Below are positions 46,353 through 56,019 of a DNA stretch of 64,000 bases, piece by piece. The stretch lies in assembly GCF_002351485.1 (NCBI RefSeq), contig NZ_NWMW01000003.1, forward strand, positions 1 through 64,000, in the 5' to 3' direction. Made by a program: the position numbers and the translations under genes. The DNA is from Sphingomonas spermidinifaciens. GTDB lineage: Bacteria > Pseudomonadota > Alphaproteobacteria > Sphingomonadales > Sphingomonadaceae. Numbering within the stretch: the first letter of the stretch is position 1; each line of letters begins with the position of its first letter. A model generated the notes under the pieces. That model saw nothing but the letters and a program-made list of their open reading frames with translations, did no database searches and was not told the DNA's origin.

Positions 46353-47786
46353 ATGACACAGGCAGAATCCATCGTCGCCGACCTTGATCGGCTCTACACC
46401 GCCTCCGTCTCGCGCTTGAAGACCGCGCTTGAGATTTATCTCGCCACCGGCGAGGCGCCCGCGCCCGAGACGCGCAAGGACGGCAGCTTCGCCTATCCCG
46501 AAATCCGCGTCCGCTACACCGGTGGGCCCGACCGCCCCACGCCGACGCGCTCGTTCGGCCGTCTCGTCACCGCGGGCGACTATCGCATCAGCGTGACCAA
46601 GCCGGCGATGTACGGCGACTATTTGACCGAGCAGCTGACGCTCCTGATCGAGGATTACGACGTCGAAGTCGAGGCGGTGCCGGGGCGCCAGGAAATCCCC
46701 TTCCCCTACGTCCTCGACCCCGGCCATGCGCTCCAGCTCGACGAGGTGTCGGCTTCCGAACTCGCGCGCTTCTTCCCCGCAACCGAGCTCGCGCATATCG
46801 GCGACGAGATCGCCGACGGGCTGTGGGTCAGCCTCGACGGCACCCGGCCGCTCGCGCTGTTCGATGCGCTGCGCACCGATTTCAGCCTCGCGCGGCTGCG
46901 CCACTACACCGGCACGCCGACCGAGCATGTGCAGAAATATGTGCTGTTCACCAACTATCACCGCTATGTCGACGAGTTCGTGCGCTGGGGCACCGAGCAG
47001 CTCGGCAAGGGCCAGTACACGGCGCTGTCGGGTGCGGGCGGCCTCTATCTGGAGGCGGACGCCGACCCGGCCGATCACGTCGCCGACAGCGCGTGGCGCC
47101 GGCACCAGATGCCCGCCTATCACCTGATCGCGCCCGACCGCAGCGGCATCACCCTCGTCAACATCGGCGTTGGTCCCTCGAACGCCAAGACGATCACCGA
47201 CCACCTGGCGGTCATGCGGCCCGAGGCGTGGCTGATGATCGGCCATTGCGGCGGCCTGCGCCCCAGCCAGCGGATCGGCGACTATGTGCTCGCCCATGCC
47301 TATCTTCGTGACGATCACGTGCTCGACGAGGTGCTGCCTCCCGCCATCCCCGTCCCCGCGATCGCCGAGGTGCAGCAGGCCCTGGCTCGCGCGGCGCAGA
47401 CAATCTCGGGCCAGTCGGGCGACGAATTGAAGCGTCGGCTGCGCACCGGCACGATCGTCACCACCGACGACCGCAACTGGGAGCTGCGCTTCTCGGCCTC
47501 GGCGCTGCGCTTCTCTCTGAGCCGCGCGGTCGGCATCGACATGGAATCGGCGACGATCGCCGCGCAGGGCTATCGCTTCCGCGTGCCCTACGGCACGCTC
47601 CTTTGCGTCTCGGACAAGCCGCTGCACGGCGAACTCAAGCTGCCGGGCCAGGCCAACCGCTTCTACGAGCGGGCGATCAGCGAGCATATGCGGATCGGCA
47701 TCGAGACGGTCGAGGAACTGCGGCGCGAGGGCGCGAAGCTTCACAGCCGCAAGCTGCGCGCATTCAACGAGCCGCCGTTCCGGTGA
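46353..47786 (+). CDS. amn: AMP nucleosidase
   Basis: Hydrolyses AMP to adenine and ribose-5-phosphate in the cytoplasm, for purine balance. The 477-residue protein has an N-terminal regulatory domain of about 170 residues and a phosphorylase-type catalytic domain with NIGVGPSNAKTITDHLAV and VGIDMESATIAAQGY. Length and layout match Amn. Confidence 0.95.
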   Translation: MTQAESIVADLDRLYTASVSRLKTALEIYLATGEAPAPETRKDGSFAYPEIRVRYTGGPDRPTPTRSFGRLVTAGDYRISVTKPAMYGDYLTEQLTLLIEDYDVEVEAVPGRQEIPFPYVLDPGHALQLDEVSASELARFFPATELAHIGDEIADGLWVSLDGTRPLALFDALRTDFSLARLRHYTGTPTEHVQKYVLFTNYHRYVDEFVRWGTEQLGKGQYTALSGAGGLYLEADADPADHVADSAWRRHQMPAYHLIAPDRSGITLVNIGVGPSNAKTITDHLAVMRPEAWLMIGHCGGLRPSQRIGDYVLAHAYLRDDHVLDEVLPPAIPVPAIAEVQQALARAAQTISGQSGDELKRRLRTGTIVTTDDRNWELRFSASALRFSLSRAVGIDMESATIAAQGYRFRVPYGTLLCVSDKPLHGELKLPGQANRFYERAISEHMRIGIETVEELRREGAKLHSRKLRAFNEPPFR

Positions 47787-47844
47787 CGGATAGGATCACC
47801 GCCTAAGGCGTTGAGCGTTCGACCTTCCTCCAGGAGAACGCATC

Positions 47845-48975
47845 ATGTCGATCAGCCTGAAGCCGCTTGCCGAACAGACGATCGTCATCACCGGTGCCTC
47901 CTCGGGCATCGGACTCGCCACGGCACGCCGCGCGGCGCGCGCCGGCGCGCGCGTCGTCATGGTCGCGCGCAACGAGATGGCGCTGCGCGAGGCGGCCGAG
48001 GCGATCGGCCGGGCGGGCGGCAAGGCGGCCTGGATCGCGCTCGACGTGGCGGACGAGGATGCGCCGCAGCGGATCGCGGCACTCGCCGACCAACGCTTCG
48101 GCGGGTTCGACACCTGGGTCAACGACGCTGCGGTCGCGCTCTACGCCCCGCTCGCTGAGACCGGCCTCGAGGAGCATCGACGGGTGTTCGAGGTCGGCTA
48201 TTTCGCGCTCGTCCGCGCCTCGCTCTTCGCAGTCGAGCGGCTGCGCGACCGCGGCGGCGCGCTCATCAATCTGGGCTCGGTGCTGTCGGAGCGAGCAATC
48301 TCGCTTCAGGGCAGCTATTCGGCGATGAAACATGCGGTGCTCGGCTTTACCGAGGCGCTGCGCACCGAGTTGGAGGGTGATGGCGTGCCAATCTCGGTCA
48401 CGCTGATCAAGCCGACCGGGATCGACACGCCCTATCCCGAACATGCGCGCAACAAGCTCGACAAGCCCGCGCGCATCCCGCCGGTCGTCTACGACCCAGA
48501 GCTCGTCGCCAAGGCGATCTGCTTTGCGGCGGCGCACCGGAAGCGCGAGCTGACCGTCGGCGGCGGCGGGTTCATGATCTCGGGCCTCGGCAACGCAATG
48601 CCGCGCATGACCGACTTGATGGTCGAAACGGTGTTCGGCAAACCGGCCCAGACGATCGACACGCCCCCCGAACCCGGCACCGAGGACAATCTGCTCGAGC
48701 CGCGCAAGGACGGGCGTGAACGCTCGAACCAGGACATCTATGTCCGCCGCACCAGCCTGTCGCTCGAGGCACAGATGCGCCCGGCTGCGACCGCGGCGTT
48801 GGTCGGTGGCGCCGCGGCGGCGTTATGGCTGCTGCTCCGCCCCACGCGACTTGGCGACGGGACGCTCATGGGACGCGCGCATCAGGCGGACGGAACGGAT
48901 TCGACCGCCTCATGGCAGGCCGGAATCGCGGACGAAGGCACAATTCCGGAGCGCGAGCCGGTCGCGGCGAGCTAA
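47845..48975 (+). CDS. Short-chain dehydrogenase with C-terminal extension
   Basis: Putative NAD(P)-dependent oxidoreductase of 376 residues, about 120 longer than a classic SDR. The cofactor loop is TGASSGIG (16-23), the catalytic pair is in YSAMKHA and the Ser is in LINLGSVLSE. The C-terminal extension ends with a hydrophobic segment (ALVGGAAAALWLLLRP) and a polar tail, suggesting membrane anchoring. Substrate is unknown. Confidence 0.87.
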   Translation: MSISLKPLAEQTIVITGASSGIGLATARRAARAGARVVMVARNEMALREAAEAIGRAGGKAAWIALDVADEDAPQRIAALADQRFGGFDTWVNDAAVALYAPLAETGLEEHRRVFEVGYFALVRASLFAVERLRDRGGALINLGSVLSERAISLQGSYSAMKHAVLGFTEALRTELEGDGVPISVTLIKPTGIDTPYPEHARNKLDKPARIPPVVYDPELVAKAICFAAAHRKRELTVGGGGFMISGLGNAMPRMTDLMVETVFGKPAQTIDTPPEPGTEDNLLEPRKDGRERSNQDIYVRRTSLSLEAQMRPAATAALVGGAAAALWLLLRPTRLGDGTLMGRAHQADGTDSTASWQAGIADEGTIPEREPVAAS

Positions 48976-48987
48976 CGCATTTTCCTG

Positions 48988-49066
48988 GCCCCGGGCCTGC
49001 CCCCGGGGTCACACTTTTGCTTCTATCAAAAAGTTGGCGGGACTTCGGAACAAGTCCGGGGCCCCG
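48988..49066. repeat. Palindromic repeats after the SDR gene
   Basis: CCCCGGGCCTGCCCCCGGGG (49000-49019 approximately) is an imperfect hairpin, and 'cttcggaacaagtccggggccc' follows 25 bases later. These resemble the dispersed 'GGACTTGTTCCGGG' elements. They sit between the convergent SDR and hydrolase genes. Confidence 0.5.
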
Positions 49067-49074
49067 ACATGGCA

Positions 49075-49842
49075 TCAATTAGCGCCGAGCCACGCCGCCA
49101 GGGCATCGCCCAGTTCGGGCTTCGTCACCGCGCTCATATGTCCGCCCGGGACCTCCACCAGCGTCGCGCCGGGAATTGCCGCCGCCAGCTCGCGGTGCGA
49201 GCCGTTGTCGTCGTCTTCCTCACCCGCCAGCACCAGCGTCGGCTGATTGATCGCGCGCACCCGCTCGATCGGCGTATCGACGAAGGTGTCGAGGACGTGA
49301 CGCAGCGCGACCGGATCGCCCTTGGTCGTCTTCAGGAACGCCTCGACCACCCACTTCGGCGACCCGCGCTCGAACGTGCCCAGATTGTCGAGGATGCCCC
49401 GGAAATGCCCGCTGCGGCGGTTGGTGTCGGTAAGCCCCTCCAGCCCCATGCCGACAAAGATGACCTTCGTCGGCGTCGGCACCCGCGCCCGGTCGAGCAC
49501 CCGCATCGCCGTCCGCGCGCCCAGCGAGTAGCCGCCGAGGTCATAATCGGTCAGGCCGAGCCGCGCGATCAGCGCCTCGGCATCCTCGGCCAGCACATCG
49601 GGGCGATAGGCGGCGGCGTCGTGCGGCCGGTCACTGCCCCCGTGCGCGCGCAGGTCGGGCATGATGACGCGGTAACCTTGCGCCGCGACCTTGCCCGCAT
49701 GCCCCCAGCGCATCCAGTTGGTGAAGGCGTCGGACATGTAACCGTGGATCAGGACCACCGGCCGCCCCTCCCCCAGTTCGTGCCAGCTCAGTCGCGTGCC
49801 GTCGGTCGCGGTCAGGTGGTGGATGGTGGATTGATCGGTCAT
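49075..49842 (-). CDS. Alpha/beta-fold hydrolase
   Basis: A 255-residue cytoplasmic hydrolase or esterase. The oxyanion motif is HGYM (33-36), the nucleophile is S106 in GGYSLGAR and the catalytic His is H235 in GGHMSAV. The acid is probably in the GEEDDD stretch near 205. Its ATG overlaps the stop of the VapC-like remnant (ATGA), so it was or is translationally coupled to that locus. Substrate is unknown. Confidence 0.85.
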   Translation of the reverse strand: MTDQSTIHHLTATDGTRLSWHELGEGRPVVLIHGYMSDAFTNWMRWGHAGKVAAQGYRVIMPDLRAHGGSDRPHDAAAYRPDVLAEDAEALIARLGLTDYDLGGYSLGARTAMRVLDRARVPTPTKVIFVGMGLEGLTDTNRRSGHFRGILDNLGTFERGSPKWVVEAFLKTTKGDPVALRHVLDTFVDTPIERVRAINQPTLVLAGEEDDDNGSHRELAAAIPGATLVEVPGGHMSAVTKPELGDALAAWLGAN

Positions 49843-50016
49843 GATAGCTTCAACGCCTCTACGGGGAACGCGCGCCCGCTGATGGCGGCGAGGAACTTTC
49901 GGTCGGCGGTCACGCGCGTCGCGCCGGTTTCAATCGCGAGCATAAGATACAAACAATCGTCGAGCGCGTGATTGAGATCGACCGCCATCCGCATTGCCCG
50001 CATCGATAACGAGCAT
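49839..50016 (-). pseudogene. Truncated VapC-like PIN-domain toxin
   Basis: The start MLVIDAGNA (ATG 50016) matches the first strand of a PIN ribonuclease with its catalytic Asp. The end is in another frame and reads LNHALDDCLYLMLAIETGA and TADRKFLAA, the C-terminal part with its acidic residues. The roughly 65-70 residues between are missing and the frame is shifted, so this is a decayed toxin. The stop overlaps the hydrolase start. Confidence 0.65.
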
Positions 50017-50268
50017 CACTCCGTCCAACCGGCCGGCCTTGCTAACACGGTCATGGTGGATCGTGAGTGCTGTCGGCAACTCGCAACCTCCGGCCACACG
50101 CGACCGGAAAGCGCCATCAGCGTCGCAGGGGTTCTTTTTGGCGAAAGGCGCAGTCGCCTCGATCACGCAGCGCAGTTCGGTCTTCCGCGAACTGACGCAT
50201 CCGGATGCCAGCGCGCGATAGGCGGCCAGCATGCCCGGCTTCAGCTTGCGGATCAGCGCCTGTTCCAT
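50017..50268 (-). pseudogene. VapB/FitA-like antitoxin remnant
   Basis: From ATG 50268 the frame reads MEQALIRKLKPGMLAAYRALA, resembling the ribbon-helix-helix N-terminus of FitA/VapB antitoxins, then ELRCVIEATAP. After about residue 40 the similarity fades. No stop comes before the VapC start, so the frame runs into the toxin remnant. Together they form a decayed type II toxin-antitoxin locus. Confidence 0.6.
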
Positions 50269-50308
50269 CGTGCGTTGATAGCAGGTTGCTATCAACGCTC
50301 CAGCGGCT

Positions 50309-51334
50309 TCACCCCTTCTTCAGATGCCGGCGCCCGAGCAGTTCGGCGATCTGCACGGCGTTCAGCGCCGCGCCCTTGCGGAGATTGTCGCTGACGCACC
50401 AGAAGGCGAGGCCGTTCTCGACCGTCGAGTCCTCGCGCACCCGGCTGACGAAGGTCGCATAGTCGCCGACGCATTCGATCGGCGTCACGTATCCGCCGTC
50501 CTCGCGCTTGTCGACGAGCATGATGCCTGGCGCCTCGCGCAGCAGGTTCTGCGCCTCCTCGGCCGAAATCTCGCGCTCGAACTCGACGTTCACCGCCTCC
50601 GAATGGCCGACGAACACGGGCACGCGAACGCAGGTCGCGATGACCTTGACCTTGGGGTCGAGGATCTTCTTGGTCTCGACCACCATCTTCCACTCTTCCT
50701 TCGTCGATCCGTCGTCGAGGAAGCTGTCGATGTGCGGGATGACGTTGAAGGCGATCTGCTTGGTGAACTTCTTGGGCTCGGCCTGGTCGCCGACGAAGAT
50801 GTTGCGGCTCTGCTCGAACAGCTCGTCCATCCCCGCCTTGCCCGCGCCCGACACCGACTGATAGGTCGCGACCACCACGCGCTTGATGCCCGCCGCATCG
50901 TGCAGCGGCTTAAGGGCGACGACCATCTGCGCGGTCGAGCAGTTGGGATTGGCGATGATGTTCTTGGCCTTGTAGCCGTCGATCGCCTCCGGGTTCACCT
51001 CCGGCACGATCAGCGGCACATCGGGGTCCATGCGGTAGAGCGAGCTATTGTCGATCACGACGCAGCCCGCCGCCGCGAACTTGGGCGCGTACACCTTGGT
51101 CGCGTCGCTGCCGATCGCGAACAGCGCCATGTCCCAGCCGGTCGGATCGAAATGCTCGATGTTCTGGATCTTCAGCCGGCGGCCCGTCTCGCCATATTCG
51201 GCTTCCTCGCCGACAGAGCGGCTGCTGGCGAGCACCGCAATCTCGTCGGCCGGAAACTCGCGCTCGGCGAGGATGTTGAGCATCTCGCGCCCGACATTGC
51301 CCGTGGCACCCGCGACGACGATCCGATAACCCAT
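50309..51334 (-). CDS. asd: Aspartate-semialdehyde dehydrogenase
   Basis: Reduces aspartyl phosphate to aspartate semialdehyde for lysine, threonine, methionine and diaminopimelate. Starting at ATG 51334 (MGYRIVVAG) it has 341 residues. The nucleotide loop is AGATGNVG, the catalytic Cys is in IIANPNCSTAQ, and the active-site VSGAGKAGM follows. It lies upstream of the VapBC-like remnant on the same strand. Confidence 0.96.
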   Translation of the reverse strand: MGYRIVVAGATGNVGREMLNILAEREFPADEIAVLASSRSVGEEAEYGETGRRLKIQNIEHFDPTGWDMALFAIGSDATKVYAPKFAAAGCVVIDNSSLYRMDPDVPLIVPEVNPEAIDGYKAKNIIANPNCSTAQMVVALKPLHDAAGIKRVVVATYQSVSGAGKAGMDELFEQSRNIFVGDQAEPKKFTKQIAFNVIPHIDSFLDDGSTKEEWKMVVETKKILDPKVKVIATCVRVPVFVGHSEAVNVEFEREISAEEAQNLLREAPGIMLVDKREDGGYVTPIECVGDYATFVSRVREDSTVENGLAFWCVSDNLRKGAALNAVQIAELLGRRHLKKG

Positions 51335-51452
51335 GGTCCGCAACTTCCTGTCGTGAATTGCCCTTGTCGGGGCACGAAAACGACGGTGGCTTTAGAAGGT
51401 CCCGCTGCGAATGGAAGGGCCTTTCCCTTGCGCACAGCCAAGCCCCGCTTGG

Positions 51453-52247
51453 TCAGGCGGCGACGCGGCCGTATCGCTGGACGGTGAACGGATGGCTTGA
51501 AGAGAGCCCGCCATCGACGACGATCGCCTGCCCGTTGACATAGCTCGCCGCATCGCTGGCGAGGAACAGGACCGCGGCGGCGACCTCCTCGGGCAACCCC
51601 GCGCGCTTCAGCGGGTTGAGCGCGCCGATCCTCCCCTCCACGCCCTTCTCTCGCGCCCGGTCGAAGATCATCTGCGTCATGCCCGTCTCGATCAGGCCGG
51701 GGCAAACGGCATTCACGCGGACGCCCGATCCGGTGAGCTGCTGCGCGGCAGTCTGGGCAAGGTTGACGACCCCCGCCTTCGACGCCGAATAGGCAGCCCC
51801 GCCCGCGCCGGACCGCAAGCCCGCAACGCTGGCGGTCAGCACGATCGACCCGCCGCCGCGCTCGGCGATCCGGGGGGCGGCGTGCTTCACTGCGAGAAAG
51901 GGGCCGATCAGGTTGATCCGCAGGATCTCTGCCCAGTCGGCCGCGCTCTGCTCGAACAGTCCGGCGAGCCCGCCCGACACGCCGGCATTGGCGTGGAAGA
52001 TATCGAGCCCGCCATGCGCCGCCACCGCCGCCTCGACGAGGTCGGCAACCGCCGGCTCTTCTCCCGCATCCGCGGTCACGCCGATCGCGCGTCCGCCCGC
52101 CTCCCGGATCGCCGCCGCCGTCTCGTCCGCGCCCGACAGGTCGGCGCAGACCACCGCCGCGCCTTCGGCCGCCAGCCCGATCGCAGTGACTCGGCCGATC
52201 CCCGATCCGGCGCCCGTCACGATTGCCGACTTCCCCGCAAATCGCAT
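51453..52247 (-). CDS. SDR-family oxidoreductase
   Basis: A 264-residue classical short-chain dehydrogenase. TGAGSGIG (11-18), the NAG motif (HANAGVSGG), the Ser in VLTASVAGL and the YSASKAG Tyr/Lys pair are all present. Its start overlaps the TetR stop (TGATG), so it is cotranscribed with the double-TetR regulator. It probably acts in the same catabolic locus. Confidence 0.9.
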   Translation of the reverse strand: MRFAGKSAIVTGAGSGIGRVTAIGLAAEGAAVVCADLSGADETAAAIREAGGRAIGVTADAGEEPAVADLVEAAVAAHGGLDIFHANAGVSGGLAGLFEQSAADWAEILRINLIGPFLAVKHAAPRIAERGGGSIVLTASVAGLRSGAGGAAYSASKAGVVNLAQTAAQQLTGSGVRVNAVCPGLIETGMTQMIFDRAREKGVEGRIGALNPLKRAGLPEEVAAAVLFLASDAASYVNGQAIVVDGGLSSSHPFTVQRYGRVAA

Positions 52248-53494
52248 CAGCGCGCCCCCTCGATTGCCCGGTCGTCGAACATCCCGAACATCAACGTCGA
52301 GGCATAAAGCGCGACCGCCCGTTCACGCGGCATCGTGCGTGCCCAGTTGCGCATGTCGAAGGCGGCGTTCTGGAGCGCCATCAGCGCCTGTGCCGCGACC
52401 AGCGGATCGACGGCGCGGCACGACCCCTCGGCGATGCCGTCGCTGATCGTGCCGGCGAAGCGGCGGGCGATCCGGTTCGAGCGGTCGATCATCACCTGTC
52501 GCACGCCCGTCGGCAGCCCCGACAGGGCGGTGGTGCGCAGGAGTGGCCCCGCTTCCGAAAACTGGATGTCGAGCAATGTCGCGATCATGCTCGACAGCCG
52601 CTGCCAGTGGCTGCCGCCCGCCGCATCGCCTTCGCGCTGCGCGCCCGTGATGGTCTCGAAGCTGCGCGCATAGCATTGCGCGACGAGATCGTCCTTGGCG
52701 TCGAGATGGTGGTAGAAACTGCCCTTGGTGACGTTGAGCTCGCTCGCGATCCGCTGCACCGAGGCACCGCGATAGCCGAGCTCGTTGATGAGGCGTGTGG
52801 CGGCGAGCAGGAAATTCTCGCGGCTCGTGCGCGGCGCACCGTGCGTGAGATCGAGCAGCGCCGGGGTCCAGCGCGCTCCCGGTCCGGCGACGCCGCTCGC
52901 GAACAGGTCCATCAGCCGCGCCTCGATGCGCGGAAACTGATCGAGGTCGTAGCGGTCGAGCCAGACCGTCAGCCAAAAGCTGTTCTCGAGCAGCACATGC
53001 GCGCGTGCACCGTTGAGGTCGGTTTGCGCGCGCGTCGACATCGGTCCGAACAGCTGGCGCGTCCGCCGGAACACCTCGCGCCAGCGGGCGAGCAGCGCAC
53101 CCTTGGCCGGTTCGTCCATCGCACGCAGGTCCGACAGCACCGCGACCGCCGACTCGCTCCCCTCGCGCACCCGCGCCAGCCGCGCGAAGGTGAGCGCGAC
53201 GAACCGCGCCACGCGGTCCTGCGGCGTCGCCTGTTCGAGCGCATCGTCGAGCGTGGCGAGCAGCACGTCGATCGTCTGCTCGAACGTCGCGGCGGCCAGG
53301 TCCTCCTTTCGCTTGAAATAATAGGTGACGCTCGTCGTATTGAGCCCGACGCGACGCGCCACGTCGGCGAAGGTCATGCCCTTGGCCGATTGCTCGTTGA
53401 TCGCCGCCGCCGCCGCCGCGAGGATCGCGTCGCGCTTGGCCTGAAAACGTTTGGTCCCCTCGGCCGCACGTGCGGCCCCCTCTGTCGCGCTCAT
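52247..53494 (-). CDS. Tandem double-TetR transcriptional regulator
   Basis: A 415-residue regulator with two TetR DNA-binding domains in one chain. The first HTH (about 40-66) reads [20 protein letters not shown]. The second (near 245) reads [19 protein letters not shown]. Each is followed by a C-terminal helical region. Most TetR proteins are about 200 residues with one HTH. It is divergent from the acyl-CoA dehydrogenase gene, which it probably controls with the coupled SDR. Confidence 0.88.
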   Translation of the reverse strand: MSATEGAARAAEGTKRFQAKRDAILAAAAAAINEQSAKGMTFADVARRVGLNTTSVTYYFKRKEDLAAATFEQTIDVLLATLDDALEQATPQDRVARFVALTFARLARVREGSESAVAVLSDLRAMDEPAKGALLARWREVFRRTRQLFGPMSTRAQTDLNGARAHVLLENSFWLTVWLDRYDLDQFPRIEARLMDLFASGVAGPGARWTPALLDLTHGAPRTSRENFLLAATRLINELGYRGASVQRIASELNVTKGSFYHHLDAKDDLVAQCYARSFETITGAQREGDAAGGSHWQRLSSMIATLLDIQFSEAGPLLRTTALSGLPTGVRQVMIDRSNRIARRFAGTISDGIAEGSCRAVDPLVAAQALMALQNAAFDMRNWARTMPRERAVALYASTLMFGMFDDRAIEGAR

Positions 53495-53650
53495 GGCATC
53501 GAGATTAGCGAATGCTTTTCGAAGATACAGTGTTTTTTGGGTTCGCCCGACGATCGCTGTTAACGCGGCGGCAACGCGCATCGGGTGCCGCTTGTCCGAA
53601 GATCGGGTATGGTCTACCCCGGTTGCCACACGGATTGCCGGAGGGGATCG

Positions 53651-54889
53651 ATGGACTTCACGCTGACCGCGCGCCAGACACATTTCCGCGACCGCGTGCG
53701 CGACTTCATCGCGCGAGAGATCGCCCCGCGCGACCACGACTATCATGTCGAGATCGAGCGCGGCGACCGCTGGGCGCCCTCTACGGTTATCGAGGCGCTT
53801 AAGCCAAAGGCCCGCGCTGCCGGCCTCTGGAACCTCTTCATGCCCCCTGCCCCCGCGATCGATCCCGTCGACGATCGCTTCCGGTTCGAGGGCGAGCAGC
53901 TTACCAACCTCGAATATGCACTCTGCGCCGAGGAGATGGGGCGGTTTCATTGGGCGAGCGAGGTGTTCAACTGCTCGGCCCCCGACACGGGCAACATGGA
54001 AGTGCTCGAACGCTACGGCACGTTCGAACAGAAGGAACGCTGGCTGCGCCCGCTGATGCACGGCGAGATCCGCTCGGCCTTCCTGATGACCGAGCCGGCG
54101 GTCGCCTCCTCCGACGCGACGAACATCGAGACCTCGATCCGCCGCGACGGCGACAGCTACGTCATCAACGGCCGCAAATGGTGGTCGTCCGGCACCGGCG
54201 ACCCGCGCTGCAAGATCGCGATCGTGATGGGCAAGACCGATACCGAGGCGAAGCGGCACCAGCAGCAGTCGATGATCCTCGTCCCCCTCGACACGCCCGG
54301 CGTGCGGATCGAGCGGATGCTAGGCGTCTATGGCTATGACCACGCCCCCCACGGGCATGGCGAGGTGGTGCTTGAGAATGTCCGCGTTCCCGCCGACAAC
54401 TTGCTGCTCGGCGAGGGGCGCGGCTTCGAGATCGCGCAAGGAAGGCTGGGGCCGGGGCGCATCCACCATTGCATGCGCACGATCGGGACCGCCGAGATGG
54501 CGATCGAGCTGATGGCGAAGCGGCTGATGTCGCGCACGGCCTTCGGCAAGCGCATCGCCGACCATTCGATCTGGGAACAGCGGATCGCTCGGGCGCGCAT
54601 CGACATCGAGATGACGCGCCTCCTCTGCCTCAAGGCCGCCGACATGATGGACCGTGCGGGCAACAAGGCGGCCCAGCTCGAGATCGCGATGATCAAGGTG
54701 CAGGCGCCGACGATGGCGCTGCAGCTGCTCGACGACGCGATCCAGGCGCATGGCGGGATGGGCGTGTCGCAGGACACGCCGCTCGCCGCCGCCTGGGCAG
54801 GGCTGCGCACGCTCCGCTTCGCCGACGGGCCTGACGAGGTTCACAATCGCGCGATCGCCCGCGCCGAGTTCGGACGGCACGGCGCGTGA
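53651..54889 (+). CDS. Acyl-CoA dehydrogenase
   Basis: FAD-dependent alpha,beta-dehydrogenation of an acyl-CoA. From ATG 53651 (MDFTLTARQ, behind GGAGG) it has 412 residues. FAD/substrate motifs are [18 protein letters not shown] and [10 protein letters not shown]; the C-terminal catalytic region is [18 protein letters not shown], as in ACAD11/FadE2-like enzymes. The ADH gene overlaps its stop by GTGA. Substrate is unknown. Confidence 0.92.
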   Translation: MDFTLTARQTHFRDRVRDFIAREIAPRDHDYHVEIERGDRWAPSTVIEALKPKARAAGLWNLFMPPAPAIDPVDDRFRFEGEQLTNLEYALCAEEMGRFHWASEVFNCSAPDTGNMEVLERYGTFEQKERWLRPLMHGEIRSAFLMTEPAVASSDATNIETSIRRDGDSYVINGRKWWSSGTGDPRCKIAIVMGKTDTEAKRHQQQSMILVPLDTPGVRIERMLGVYGYDHAPHGHGEVVLENVRVPADNLLLGEGRGFEIAQGRLGPGRIHHCMRTIGTAEMAIELMAKRLMSRTAFGKRIADHSIWEQRIARARIDIEMTRLLCLKAADMMDRAGNKAAQLEIAMIKVQAPTMALQLLDDAIQAHGGMGVSQDTPLAAAWAGLRTLRFADGPDEVHNRAIARAEFGRHGA

Positions 54890-55971
54890 GGGTAGACGCC
54901 GCGGTCCTGCGCGAGGCGGGCCGGCCGCTGTCGATCGAACCGATCGAGGTCGATGCGCCCGGCCCGCGCGAGGTGCTGATCCGAACCGCGGCGTGCGGCG
55001 TCTGCCGGTCGGACCTGCACTTCGTCGATGGCGCCTTCCCGCACCCGATGCCGACCGTGCCGGGGCACGAGGCGGCCGGCGTCGTCATCGCGGTGGGCGA
55101 CGGCGTGGCGAGCGTGAAGCCCGGAGATCACGTCGTCACCTTCTTCACCGTTTTCTGCGGCGCGTGCGAGTTCTGCGCGAGCGGACGACCCTCGCTCTGC
55201 GTCAGCCCGGCGACGCGCCGGCCGAAGGGTGCGCCGCCGCGCCTCCGCCTTGACGACGGCACGCCGCTCGCCCCGTTCCTCAACCTGTCGGCGTTCGCCG
55301 GGGCGATGCTTGTCCACGAGAATGGCTGCGTCGCGATCGACCCTGCCATGCCGCTCGACCGCGCCGCGCTGCTCGGCTGCGCGGTCATCACCGGCGCGGG
55401 TGCGATCTTCAACGACAGCCGGGTGCGGCCGGGCGAGAGCGTTGCAGTGATCGGCGCGGGCGGCATCGGCCTGGCTGCGATCAACGCCGCGCGGATCGCA
55501 GGCGCGGGACTGATCGCGGCGATCGACCCGGTCGCTGACAAGCGCGACCTTGCGCTGAAGATGGGCGCAACCCACGCCTTTGCGCCCGAGGACGCCGCGC
55601 GCGAGCTGACCGCGCTGCCCGGCGGCGGCGTCGATTACGCGATCGAGGCAGTGGGGCGCCCCGCGACCGCCGAGCTTGCCTGGACGATCCTCAAGCGTGG
55701 CGGCACCGCGACGATCCTCGGCATGATCGCGCCGGGTCAGGCGGTGTCAATTCCCGGCCCGTCCTTCCTCACAGGCAAGAAGCTGCAGGGTTCGCTCCTG
55801 GGCTCGACCCGCTTCCCGATCGACCTGCCGCGGCTGGTGCGCATGTACCTCGATGGCCTGCTCGACCTCGACACCATGGTCGCGGAGCGGATCGCGCTCA
55901 CCGACGTCAACGCCGCGCTCGACCGGCTGCGCGCGGGCGACAGCGTGCGGTCGGTGATCGTCTTCAAATAG
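54886..55971 (+). CDS. Zinc-dependent alcohol dehydrogenase
   Basis: A 361-residue medium-chain dehydrogenase. Catalytic zinc ligands are in CGVCRSD (C40) and GHE (H61, E62). Structural zinc is held by C91, C94, C97 and C105. The NAD(P) loop is [11 protein letters not shown]. It starts at a GTG overlapping the acyl-CoA dehydrogenase stop, so the two are coupled. It probably handles an alcohol or aldehyde from the same pathway. Confidence 0.92.
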   Translation: MRVDAAVLREAGRPLSIEPIEVDAPGPREVLIRTAACGVCRSDLHFVDGAFPHPMPTVPGHEAAGVVIAVGDGVASVKPGDHVVTFFTVFCGACEFCASGRPSLCVSPATRRPKGAPPRLRLDDGTPLAPFLNLSAFAGAMLVHENGCVAIDPAMPLDRAALLGCAVITGAGAIFNDSRVRPGESVAVIGAGGIGLAAINAARIAGAGLIAAIDPVADKRDLALKMGATHAFAPEDAARELTALPGGGVDYAIEAVGRPATAELAWTILKRGGTATILGMIAPGQAVSIPGPSFLTGKKLQGSLLGSTRFPIDLPRLVRMYLDGLLDLDTMVAERIALTDVNAALDRLRAGDSVRSVIVFK

Positions 55972-55975
55972 AAAA

Positions 55976-56003
55976 CGGGCGGGGGCCCGAGAGCCCCCGC
56001 CCG
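55976..56003 (-). terminator. Rho-independent terminator
   Basis: CGGGCGGGGGC and GCCCCCGCCCG pair across CCGAGA, and on the minus strand the hairpin is followed by TTTTC. It lies just past the TonB receptor stop, and may also end the ADH transcript from the other strand. Confidence 0.8.
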
Positions 56004-56019
56004 CTCCCCTCCCCCCGGA

